Source: Lingula anatina (Eukaryota > Brachiopoda > Lingulata > Lingulida > Lingulidae). From it: a DNA stretch of 43,580 bases. How positions within the stretch are numbered: position 1 is the stretch's first letter; each line of letters begins with the position of its first letter. The DNA lies in assembly GCF_001039355.2 (NCBI RefSeq), contig NW_019775388.1:95336-138915 (forward strand). Direction: 5' to 3'. Below the pieces are notes generated by a model. That model was not told where the DNA came from. It did no database searches and saw only the letters and a list, made by a program, of their open reading frames with translations. The translations under genes were made by a program, and so were the position numbers. Below are positions 1 through 34,702 of this stretch, piece by piece.

Positions 1-230
1 CATGTAAGTTACATTTGCTACCCAATGAATCTGCACCCACCCCCACCCCCCTTCAATGCCATACATAGTTATTCATGCACAAACTTCAAATAATGTAGAA
101 GGCATATTATAAACTAAATTTTACAACATGCATTTTGTGTAAATTTAAATTGAATACAAAGAAGCAGAGATGATAGAATTATAAGATGGCCTAAAGATGA
201 TAAAAAGGTTATGATAGTGTATGTGGACTT

Positions 231-281
<51 letters not shown>
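231..281. repeat. (ATTT)n/(ATT)n microsatellite
   Basis: Tandem TTTA units pass directly into TTA units. Confidence 0.95.
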
Positions 282-282
<1 letters not shown>

Positions 283-1830
283 AATCTTTTTTAAGCAGTT
301 CAACAAGTCTTAACATAACTTTAGATTGTGACAGAAAGTTAGGAGGTAAGGAATAGAATAGTGACATCTTTGTGACAACTGGGTGGTGACAACAATGTGA
401 CTGCAGGTCAGGACAGGTGACGGTGCTGTACGACAGTTGACAGATGGCATCACTGTTCGTTGACACATGATGTGTAAAACATTTTCATCTGGCTGACAGC
501 AGTTGTCAATGCAATGAGGAAATAAAATATGTAAACAAGTGCTTGCTGAACCAATGTAAGGCAAAATAAAAATACCAGCAAGAAATATGTTTTAGATTTG
601 TGTTCGTGATAAATTTGCAAAAACTGTTTGGCTATGTGAAATTTTCTTAAGCCAGTGTAAATTGTTGTAAGCATGTGTTGAAAATGGTGCATGCTGGCAG
701 GAGCCAAAAATTTTATGTATAGATCATAAACTGCAGTTGCCAGTAACTGAAAATATCCAGGCTCTGGAGGAGAATGTAGTGAATCATTTAACCTTCATGG
801 CAGGAGGCATTTTCTAGGCATTTTGCTATTTCTGAAATTTTACCTGCGCGTATTTGTGAATGAACACATGTATGGTTACTATTGGATCAATTTCGTGCTT
901 ATTTCCTAAAGTTATGTGTAATTGATTTCCCAGCTGTTTGTTAGTTACTGAGTCAGTGTTAAGCAGCCAGATACCGTATTTCCAAAAACGATGATAAAAA
1001 GATGATATAAGTGAAGATGAGTTTGGTTTTTCAAAGTGTGTTGCATCTTGTGAACATTGTTTTGTTTTGTTGAACTTGAAAGAAAGGAAAATGTGAAAAA
1101 ATAATTCTTTGGGTGGGGGAGTCAGTGACCGGGAGAAGTTTTCAGTTTTCTGTTATTATGACAGTTGCAAAGTTGAATACAGCTGATAAATGTGACTAAG
1201 AAATATTGATGCGAATATTTCTTTTGATATTCTACCGTCTGCTGGCACCAGTATTTACATGGGGCCTTAGAGTGCTGACATATCCCATAATTAGTTAATA
1301 TCCCTCTCAAAGATCATCGGCCACACTCCTTTTGAAGTGGAGGAGATGTGCGGATTAGAACATTTTATCCAAATAACCAGCTTGGCTATATCTGCGGGGG
1401 TACTTTGAAGCCGTCGCCGTTTATGACAATTGTTGTTGCCTGAGTTAGCCCGATCTTGCTGTGGCTTAACCACCTCACCAAACAAGCCAACTCTCTGAAG
1501 CTGTCATCATTTGTATTATATACCTGTGCACACATGGGGAGGAATTTTGTTGTGTGAATGGGTTAGTCCCAGTGTTTAGAGGTAATTCTTGCTAAATGAA
1601 TTTGGGGATTATAGCAGCATTCTTCTACTGCCATTTTAACTACCTGTCTAATCTGTTGCACAAACAACCTGAATGCCATTAAATGCTTTGATCTGCCTGT
1701 TCATTAAATACACAGGTATCCTGTGCCGACACAACAATCCTTGATGAAGTAATAACTGTTAACTTCTGACTAATTTTCTCCCTGTTTAATTCAAATTTTG
1801 AAAATACAGGTATTGGAGTGTTAATGTAAA

Positions 1831-2217
1831 TATTATGGATACCAAGTTACATGACATGACAGCATGTTTAGGATTGTAGCTCTATTGTTGGGTGACTGTT
1901 ATAATGTTTGGGGTGCCTTTCTGTTTGCATTGAGCTGGGGGTAGAAAAACAGCCATTTACTGCGCATATTGGAAAATATTTGTGGTGTGTCGGTTGGCTT
2001 TAAATTCCACCCTGGTTGTGAAAAGAGATGACCCCCGCCAGGTATTATTCTCTGACCCAGGCAGCTTTTGCACCTGATTAAGGCTTCCAGAAAGAGGTTG
2101 TCAGCACCTTCACTTAACCAGCTGTCAACCAGAAACTAAATATATGCTGGGCTCATAGTTGCTTGTTAAATTTTAAAGAAGGGTTGCTTTTGTTTTAGAA
2201 ATATATGAAAAATAATG
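1831..2217. repeat. Direct duplication, copy 1
   Basis: A 387 bp block repeated at 2220-2605 with only one A-run length difference. A single N separates the copies. Confidence 0.95.
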
Positions 2218-2219
2218 NA

Positions 2220-2605
2220 TATTATGGATACCAAGTTACATGACATGACAGCATGTTTAGGATTGTAGCTCTATTGTTGGGTGACTGTTATAATGTTTGG
2301 GGTGCCTTTCTGTTTGCATTGAGCTGGGGGTAGAAAAACAGCCATTTACTGCGCATATTGGAAAATATTTGTGGTGTGTCGGTTGGCTTTAAATTCCACC
2401 CTGGTTGTGAAAAGAGATGACCCCCGCCAGGTATTATTCTCTGACCCAGGCAGCTTTTGCACCTGATTAAGGCTTCCAGAAAGAGGTTGTCAGCACCTTC
2501 ACTTAACCAGCTGTCAACCAGAAACTAAATATATGCTGGGCTCATAGTTGCTTGTTAAATTTTAAAGAAGGGTTGCTTTTGTTTTAGAAATATATGAAAA
2601 TAATG
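2220..2605. repeat. Direct duplication, copy 2
   Basis: Second copy of 1831-2217, followed immediately by a TA microsatellite. Likely an assembly join rather than biology. Confidence 0.95.

Positions 2606-2632
<27 letters not shown>
2606..2632. repeat. (TA)n microsatellite
   Basis: Uninterrupted TA repeat at the end of the duplicated block. Confidence 0.95.
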
Positions 2633-2639
<7 letters not shown>

Positions 2640-5600
2640 GATTCTTTCTTGATCTGAATTACGTGTAAATTGTTTTGATAAAAAATTCTAGCTATCTGGG
2701 TTACACAAAAATGATACGGTTTAAATTATTGATCTGATTGTGGCATCAACTGAATAAATGTGGATATTTTACCCAGCAACCATCACTTACTTAAGAGGAG
2801 ACAGATTAAATAAAATCCAGTTAAAAACATGCAGCTGCATGGCTTGATTGATTAAAACAGACATGCAGCTTGGAAATAACTAGCTCAGGTGTGGAATAAG
2901 GTGTATTATTGCTGCTTTTAATTCTCACTGCTACAATTAGTCACCCTTCTTTGATGAAGAAAATGGATCTCTCTCTCTCTCTCTGTTTGTGTGTGCCTAT
3001 ACTTATTATCAAGAATCCATTTATAAGGGCTCCAACTGGTAATGTTTCATAGAAAACTGAATATTGTTAATAAAACTGAAACACTGCTTACTATTAATTT
3101 TCCAGGCATGAAAGATTACCTTAATTGTTCTTTATATTATTAAGGATACAGAAATAGTGTAATTTTGAGGCATCCAATATAGCATTCTCCCAACTACATG
3201 TAGCTTCATGCACATGCACTTGTATCATGTTTAACTACAGGAGTGTTTCTTTGCTGATGCCATCAGTTGCAATTGAAAGTATGACATCTCATCTAAAGAG
3301 AACTTCCTGCTTATGTATATTAGTCAAAATTAATAGTGTCTAATTTTGCTTGCAATTGCAATTATGACCACACTTAATGGTTAATGATTTATTTCAAAAC
3401 CGCTCTATCATGTTAGTGTGAATGTGCACTTGGAATGATATTTCCAGGTAGTCTTGTTTGTTCCCAGGCACCTCTTGGTCTCTTGTGACTGACATGTGGT
3501 CATTTCCTGGAAAAAATATCTGTTTTCTGTAAGGGTCAAATGGTCATGTACGTGTGCTGGTTACATTCAACACACCATTAACCATTGCTGTTGACCGACT
3601 TGAAGGTTACATTATTTCAGACATCCGTCAGTGATGGCTTGGCACATATAATCGTCATTTTTGTAAGAGTCTAATTATTGAAAAGAAACTGGCAAGAATT
3701 GTAGCTGAGCTTGATAAAGAAAGTTTCCATTTTCTAAAATAAATCATTTTTGCCTTTGAAAATTGATTCTTACCATATAGGTGATGAAAATAAAGGTTAG
3801 CTTACATCTGTCTGTCAGATCAGTTTGAAACGTGATTAGGGATGTCTTTTAATTGAGCCCCAGGGAAATGGGCCAAGCAAGTGGTTAGCTGGTCAATTGA
3901 GGGTCAGGATTGGACACAAATTGTTACACACTACCGGAAAGTTTTTTTTTTATTTTTATCTATTTATTTATTTATTTTTTTTTTTTGGGGGGGGGGGGGA
4001 GGGGCCTTGTGACAACTTCCACAATTAATATAACTTATTAATTGAATGAGAGAATCATATGCGACATAAGGTTTAAAGACTAAAAGAACTTTTTTGTTCA
4101 CTTTTTCTTCAGAATGTTCACATTAATGGCATTAAAGATGAAAATCATATTTGCCATGCTATATTTTATGTGAGTCAGCAAGTCACACTGATATTTGGCA
4201 AAAATTCAGCAGACCCAGTGTCTAATGTGGTATTTTAGGTCTGAAGTATATGTGTTTTCCGCAAACAATTTGCTCTTTATTCCAAACTGGTTGTCTCCCT
4301 GGCTCAGACAGTGCATTGTGGTGTGGGAATAGCAGTCTAACCACAGTCTCAAGTCAATCTCGATTTGTAGTCATTATATCTGTGATTGTCTCCTCACCAT
4401 TCCTGTCAACTTTTCATACTTAGTCTGTTATGATTATTCCACCTAAAAAGTGATATCAATCAATGTAAACACCTTAGTATTGTCCCTGGTGAAGAGTTTG
4501 GCCCACAGGGTGCAAATGGTTGTTTTTTATTGCTGTGAAAGAACTGTGCATTAGGGTTAAGGGAAAACAGTGCGGTGAGCCCGAAGAAATTTAGAATTAA
4601 TCTTTACTTCCTCTGCTTTGTTGATGATTTTAGCCCTAGAGTTGTAATAATCACATTCCGTTTATTTTGGAAACAACTTCACAATGGGTCAATCTGCTGT
4701 GCCCAGACACGAATGGGTGCCACTTGAACAACTGTGACACGCTATAAAGGTGGAATTTGGTTACCTGTGTGGTTTTCTGGGGTCAAGCTTATTTGTTACG
4801 TTTATGGACATTGAAAAAAAAATTGAACTGGCATAGATTGTTTGCAGTTCACCCCTGATCTGGTTTGAGTGCATGAGTCAGGGGGTGCCACTTCAGCTGT
4901 GACATAATGATTGATTGCACAAATTGTATTGCAGGACCTTCATTTAGGACAGTATGAGTCAGATGCAAGAGTACATAAATAGGTTAAAATTGCTGCTGCT
5001 TTGTATTTTACTGATTGTCCAAGTGAATGGAATTGTATTTTATTTGAACATAATGCTCATGTTGTAAAGCATTGTTTTTATTGTTGATTGTACAGTTATA
5101 CAGTAGGTCATCCCATTCTTAAACAAGATTGTGAACATGAATGGAAATTGAAAAAGAAAAAATGTGGTTGATTTACTTATGTAACTAGTGAATTCCCCAG
5201 ATATGAAGAAGAGGTGTCTGATAAAGCAGTTTTGCTTGAAGGACCAAATGCAAGAAGATTTAAGGTTGAGTTTTAAGAATGTTTTATAAATTAAAGATGT
5301 CCACTAATCATCATCATTGTCAGGTTTTCAAAGGACAGGAGACACTTAGCGCACAAATTTGGGGCTGATTGGTGGTGGGTGGGTGGGTTGGACGTTTATA
5401 GAGGTAGAAATTCGGATGGAATTCAGATTAACAGCAGTTCAGTTCCTGTTGTCATTGTAATTACAATGGTCAGGTATGGGCAGGGGATAGGATCAGTCAG
5501 GATTAGATAGTGGGGTTTGTTGCCGGTCAGCAAGGGGTTGGGGGTCATCAGGTGTGTCTGGGGTCATTTGGTTGAGGTAATGAGAAATATGGGGTAAAGG

Positions 5601-8600
5601 AGGTAAATAGTTTGGAATGATTTATTTTAAAGTAACAGAAGTCCTATTGATTTTTTCTCTATCAGTTTTGTCCTCAGAATAAGTCTTTCATGGGGCACAG
5701 AGTCATCAGAACGTGGGGCCCCAGGGATATACTCCGTCTGAGTCAACATCAGTACAACTTGGGGGCTCATTTAAGGGGCACATCTCTGTACTGTGTTTTA
5801 GACCATGTGCACAGCCATCCAATGCCCATTTAGATTGTTCAATTAATGAGAATTGATTTGATGAATGCAAAATGACTAATTAAGTGAAGGGGAAGTCAAG
5901 CAGACGGAAAGTCACTGTTTTGGATTGGGTGCAACAGTAGACATCCAGGGTGTCCCTAATTCTTCATGAATTGTGTCCTTGTTGTCTTCCATCAACACAG
6001 ACTGTTGCAGTGAATGAACTCCCAGCTGGGGTGAATAGGAAATCTGTTCATTTTAACAAACCAAGGGGTTGCCTGAATAGCCCTGAATTGATTTTGAGTT
6101 CAACCCAGACATATTATATTGAATTGTATAACAGGGGACAGCCCCTCAGGCCAATTGCACTATAGTTCACAAATCACACTGTGCCAAGATGCCCTGAATT
6201 TTCATTGAGGACATTTTAATTGAATAATATAAGCCAAAAGTCTTTTATGGAAGAAATTGTGTTTTGTATGTTTAAGCCGAGGTGGTATTATAGATTTATC
6301 TGTACCGTTCACATTGTCACCACATTTTTCTATTTTGAATTGGTAAAAAAACAACATGCCAAGTGGTCTTGTTTCTGTTGATTGCAAATACTGTTGATTC
6401 AGTAGCAGTCAGCTACAAGTACCAATTGACACCAGTGGTAGCCTGACAGTCTGTCCAGTAAAGAATGCCACTAAATGATTGATTCTTTCTTTTGGCAGTT
6501 GACATCTACTTGCAAAGTAACATTGCTAAGTAAATGTGTCTTGGCCTGGATTAAAAGGGAGCTGAACACTTTGATTCATGCCCCCTCCTGTCTGTCTCTC
6601 ACACACACACATACATGTGCATGCATGCACACATATACACGATCTCACTATAAGGAACTTTTAAGCATGCACAGCACCATGTCATTTTGAAGAGTGAATT
6701 CTTAGTAGCACTGAAGAGTGAATCCCTATTAACATTCCACTTAAAGTATTTGTAGCACTTTTGCGTGATTGGGTGGCAATAGCTTGAACTTTAGAGGTGA
6801 GGATAGCCGGGCATAACCTGCTTAGCGCAAGGTTGTGCAAACATTGCTCACCTCTCTGAGGCTCACTGTGGGGAGAATTCGAAGCAGATCCATATCAGGT
6901 CAAGAATGGCTTGAGGAACTTGGATCTTGCCTTCTTTTTCTGTTCATGTCCTCCAGCTATATTGGGAAATGCTCATCCTGACCCCTGGATGACAGGGTCC
7001 TCCATAAAGATATGGAGTTCATGCACCCTGGTAGTCAGTTTTTTGAGACATTTAACACAATTGGGTGATTGACTTAAAATTAGGCAGGTGCTAGGTGCTG
7101 GTTGGTAGTTAGGGAGGACCCTTCAACAAAATATGATGGGACTGTTTAAAGTTGGAAGGTTAGCCTTGTCAAGTTAATTAAAGAAAATTTTAATGTTATT
7201 TCCGTCTCCTATAGATGGACTATTACTGTCAATCTCAGTTTAACTTTCTATTATTACTTTGTCAGCACTCTTGAGTTAAACTGTCGTCAGATCTTGCTGT
7301 GCCTGACTCCTCTTGTTATTTTTTTGTGGCTCCCGAGGAAAAGAAATTAAAATTTAGTGCTTCAGTCTACTAAATTTTTGTTTTGAAGGGTACACAAAAA
7401 TGTTAAATCCCAAATTTACATGTATACTAACTAGTGTAAATGCCAGCTCTGGAGCCACTACAAACCTGTTCCCTTCCTTTGCAATTTTTAAATTAAAACA
7501 TATTTATATTAAAGTAATCAAACTTTGATATGTATAACTTAACTTTATTTTGAAAAGATACCATAATGAAAATTCAATATCCCAATGTAAACTGCTTCTT
7601 ACCCTTTTGCCAGTTAGTCAACCATCTTGTGTACAGTGGCTCCACCTCTTTGCAGCCAAACAAACTGCAATGCTGTCTGCTACCCAGACACAACAACCTG
7701 CCATTAGTAATTTTGACCTATATGTGATCTTATAGATTAGGTTGTTTATAGGCCACAGACAGAATGGAATGGGCTTTTGATTACCATGCTTTTTCATGTT
7801 TGGTGAATTCTGCAACTTTTTAGCAGCTTCCAGAAGTAATGGAGAGATTCAGAAAAATAGTTTTCTTCCAGTTTAATTAAGATTTGATCACTTTGTTCAT
7901 TGCAAATGTCAACCCTTTTCTTTAGAAGGTACAAAACAAAGCACAGTGCACCCTTGGGATGAATAACCAGAACTGTGCCAAATTTAATTTAAAAAAATGT
8001 TTCCAAAAAGGGTGAGTGGTTCCTTCAGGAATTGACCACTTCTTGGGAGGTGCATTGCAAGTATAGGTAGAGGACCACACATTATCTTAGACCACACAGC
8101 ATGGGCCAGCAGCAATACTACCCATTGATGTTGTGTTTTCTCTCTTGAATAATAAGATTAGCTGTGTTTTTGTTAGATAATTTGACAACAAATAATCCAT
8201 CACGCTGGCAGACACAAGGAATAATATGAGAAATGGTTTAGGTTACAGCTATGAAACAATAGCCACTGCTGTTATGCATGCATATATGAGGCATAACCAC
8301 TACATGTGCTTCATAAGTACCTGGCTAATGTTTTTTGTTTTTTTTTTTACACAAATGCATGTGTTTTAAAAGCATCTATAGATATATGAAGCTTATAACA
8401 AAAGGTGTCCAGTTTTTTATCTGATTTGCAGACAGGATTATTAGGCTTGCATTATATGCTAATTTCACTTATATTTTGCGTCCCAGGAGAATCATTTTGC
8501 AAAACAAATCCCACTGTGAAAGGTCACTGATTTTATGAGTTGACAGTTAGGCCTGTAGTTGTCATAAGTATTATTTCCACTTTCTGGTTTTCCTTCCTCA

Positions 8601-9589
8601 ACAAAAACCACATTGTTGCTCAATCGGTAGCAAGGTATTTCCCTCTTGTTTGGTTCACTTCCAGCTGTACTGCTATCTTATTTATTCCAAAGCTGCAAGG
8701 ATGCACAGTCAATTTCCAGAGGCTATGTTGTTTTTCTTTTATTGTAAAAATATGCAGTGACTAAAACCAAAAAGAGGAAATGCTAGTGAAGTGTGGAAGT
8801 GTTTTCATATTTATAATTATTTAGATATATGCCTCCTGGGTGTTCTTTAACTTTTTGATGCCAAGTAACTGTAGTTTCTTTTTCTTGTGCCCAAATTGAC
8901 ATGTTTATTTTATCTGGCTATGATAGTAGATTTTAATCTTACCCTCCAGTAAGCATAAAATTGTTAATAAAAGGATAACTGGTGAAAAGATGAAGCTACA
9001 GAAGTTGTTCAACTTAAGTGGAATGTACCCTTACAAGTTTGCTTTGAGTTAACATGGGTGTGGGTATATAGTTTGTTCAACCTTTGCTCTGTGGTTTAAA
9101 TCTTGCCAACAGTATATAGGGCAATGATTTTCCAATTATTAAAGAATTAACTGGAGCTTAGTTTTCCAATCACATGGATCATTAGGGTTTGGTGAATGTA
9201 TCCCCTGGACACTATGGTAGAACATGGCTGTGAATACTAGTATATGATGATGGAAATTTAGGCTTGCAATTGTTGAGACATTTCACTTTAACATTAAGTT
9301 TATGGCAGCAACTGTGAAATTATTCACATTTGGTTTTATACTTATCATGGCCTAAAACACACACCCCCCCTCACCTCGCCCCCACCTCCTCTGGTTACAA
9401 ATATTTTGATAGAAAAGCATTGATATGCTTGAGTGTCTGCATAGTCGAACATAATCCAAGGATTGATGTTCCATCACACGCATATATTGGTACCTAATGA
9501 TTGTTGTGCAAAGCAAGCATATTTTTTTAGATTTTACTTGATTAAAAATATGATTTGAACATTTGATCTCTTTCTTCTTTTATTTCCAG

Positions 9590-32363
<22,774 letters not shown>

Positions 32364-34190
32364 CACTCACAAGGCTATGCAAAATCAAAAGCAACATAAA
32401 TGGTGCTTTATACCTTAACATTTCCAAAAAAAAAAAAAAAACTGTGAAAATAGAAGACTGAATGTGATATATGGTACTTCAAATGTTTGAACCTATTCAG
32501 TGTATTTTTAAACATATTATCATTACAAGTAATCCCACTGAATTGAAACAGAGTCAAAATAGGCTATTATAGAGATAGTGTGCTGTGTAGACTATCATAA
32601 AGACAGCTAAACTGAGCAATTTTTTTCTGACAGATTTGGTGGAGACTGAAGGAACTAGCATACTGGTAGTTCTGAAACAGGCATTTCACCAAACTCTTTT
32701 AATGAAAATATTGCTTATTATTTTCAAGCATCCAGGTTTTGTAGGATAAGGAAAAATAATGTACTTTCTTAAAAATTAATCTACATTTTTAACATTTAAC
32801 AGGCTCTCTTGTATCAACTTCAGTTAGTCTTGTTGAGAAAGCAAGACATCAATTAGAAAGATTATAGTTAAATTTCCTTTTTAAAAATGCCTTAATTTTG
32901 CATGTTTTTGTGATATTATCAATTTTCAACATTATTGATTTATTAAGTCCAGGTTCATCAATGCCTTGTTGCAGGGCTGTGGTTAATGAGGATACATTTT
33001 AGTATCTTCATCTATTCATTTGTCACAATTACTGCTTTTTAATCGGTGTCCAGCGGGTTTTTATGCATATTCCCATTAACAATGCAATTCATGTTATCAG
33101 TCCACAATACAGCTGAAGTATTCATTGTCCCGTTGTCCAGTGTTTACTGTCTGTTTTAAGACTTTTTTCCTTTACATCTTGTAGGCTTTGTGGAACAGTT
33201 TTTAAATTGCCTCTTTTTACATCAATGTTGTGACCAAAAGCATCCTCAGCAGTGTTTCTGTCAACTGAAAACCTCATCAGTGATTGCTGTGGTGATTGGG
33301 TATTGTATGTATGGATGTAGAGGATTATGCCATTTTACTGGCCTGTGAATATAGTAATAACTTATTTCTCCATATCCTCCCTGGGAGAGTTGGAAACTAA
33401 AAATTCTACTGGTCTATGTAGGGTAAGCACCCTGAAAAGTACTACTTAGGATAAGAAATGTATTTGTAAATAGTTTCTTACTTCTAATAAAATAAGAATG
33501 ATATTACTCTTCATAATTTATAGTTCTTACATCACTAATTTTGTTGCAGATATGCAATGGCATCATTTCTGTTCTTTTCTTGATTTACAGACACCATTTT
33601 AAAGCATACCAAGGTGCAGGATAATTGAAACATTGCTTTTTGTCTTCATTCATATGAACACAAAGGACTTTCAGTAGATATTCTGTACAGTACCTGTTGG
33701 ATCATCTGATACAGCCGTTTTAATTTTTAATAAGCAAACCGTTTATGAATCACTTGGGCATAAAAAGAATTTAAGATGTTTATTTTATTTCACAGCAGGG
33801 TCTGTAAATCAAGAAAAAATCACTCGCAAAAATACAAAGCCAAAAGTTAATTTATGCACTGTGTGCAATCCATTCCCAGTTAAATCAGGAAATAAGAGAA
33901 AAGGCTCACCCCAACTGGCTTGATATTTGGTTGTTACCCAGACATACAATGCTAGTATCTCAGGGTGAGACCAAATCCTCAGGCAACATTTAGTTATATC
34001 ATCTTCTGCAAATTTCAGTTTTTTTAAGGTTTTAAACTGAAAACTTCACCATCTATTGTATTAATAGAAACTGGTGCATGGTGTTTGAAAATCATTAATC
34101 TGTATATCGAACTTTTCAGACCGATTTGTATTTTCAAATCTATATGTATTTTTCTTATCTAAATAAAGAGTGTAGACCATATTTGTTAAG
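32364..34190 (+). other. Probable 3' UTR of the kinase gene
   Basis: About 1.8 kb of AT-rich non-coding sequence follows the stop. Candidate poly(A) signals are AATAAA at 33486-33491 and at 34162-34167. The end at about 34190 is inferred from the second signal. Confidence 0.5.
34162..34167 (+). promoter_or_regulatory. Candidate poly(A) signal AATAAA of the kinase gene
   Basis: Canonical hexamer in the right orientation downstream of the kinase stop, followed by T/G-rich sequence. An earlier AATAAA at 33486 could be used instead. Confidence 0.5.
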
Positions 34191-34198
34191 TTCATTGA

Positions 34199-34204
34199 TT
34201 TATT
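34199..34204 (-). promoter_or_regulatory. Candidate poly(A) signal of CDKAL1
   Basis: TTTATT on the plus strand is AATAAA on the minus strand, about 390 bp past the CDKAL1 tail-anchor stop. Confidence 0.45.
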
Positions 34205-34591
34205 TTTGCCACAAGTATAATTAATAATATGCTGTTTTGATTAAAAAAAAAGTGCTTGTGATATCTGAAAATTTACATGTTATTTAAAAATGACTTGTAT
34301 GCAAGAACTTTTCTTTGACGTAGATTTAATGTTTGTGGGTCATTTTTATTATCCTAAAATACATCCAACCAGCCATTTTGAGTAAATCATGCAATTCATT
34401 CCATAAATAACTAAATATAAAAACTGCTGATTAAATCCGCGTTTGAAGAAGTGTCATATATGTATAAGTAACATATGCATAAGACACAGTTGTACCACAC
34501 ACTAACACTCCTTCCAAACTTCATTTCAAATTAGCAATTGGTCATCACCACATTCTGTGAGCTCCTGTAGCAGTCCACATTTTCATATTTG

Positions 34592-34702
34592 CTACCTCAT
34601 TGTGGGCATTAATTTCATAGCAAGTCTTATCAATATTGCACACACCAGAATCACTACTGCAGCAGTGGACCATTTGGACGTCCAGTGACCAGAGCTGGAC
34701 AC
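34592..34702 (-). CDS. CDKAL1: CDKAL1 last exon: C-terminal tail anchor
   Basis: After acceptor ttatcttttaag, 36 codons read [25 protein letters not shown] and [11 protein letters not shown], then TAG (34592-34594). One roughly 15-residue hydrophobic helix ends with a short basic tail. That is the layout expected of CDKAL1, a tail-anchored ER protein. It joins the previous exon in phase 0. The acceptor (AAG|G) is not ideal, hence the reduced confidence. Confidence 0.75.
   Translation of the reverse strand: MSSSGHWTSKWSTAAVVILVCAILIRLAMKLMPTMR

Larger units (their letters stand above)
1..9589. other. Non-coding DNA (upstream intron or 5' flank of the kinase)
   Basis: No exon I can support was found, although the kinase N-lobe must lie upstream of 9590. 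I looked for a donor preceded by a His codon (the H of HRD) and saw none with an open frame. The region holds microsatellites, a T/G-rich tract (about 3943-4002) and a duplicated block at 1831-2605. Short open frames look random. Confidence 0.5.

Noticed and set aside
251-707. Several overlapping minus-strand open frames
   Set aside because: They arise in an ATT microsatellite and AT-rich DNA and show no domain or splice pattern.
5950-6165. 71-codon plus-strand open frame
   Set aside because: No recognisable motif and no link in phase to the kinase exons.
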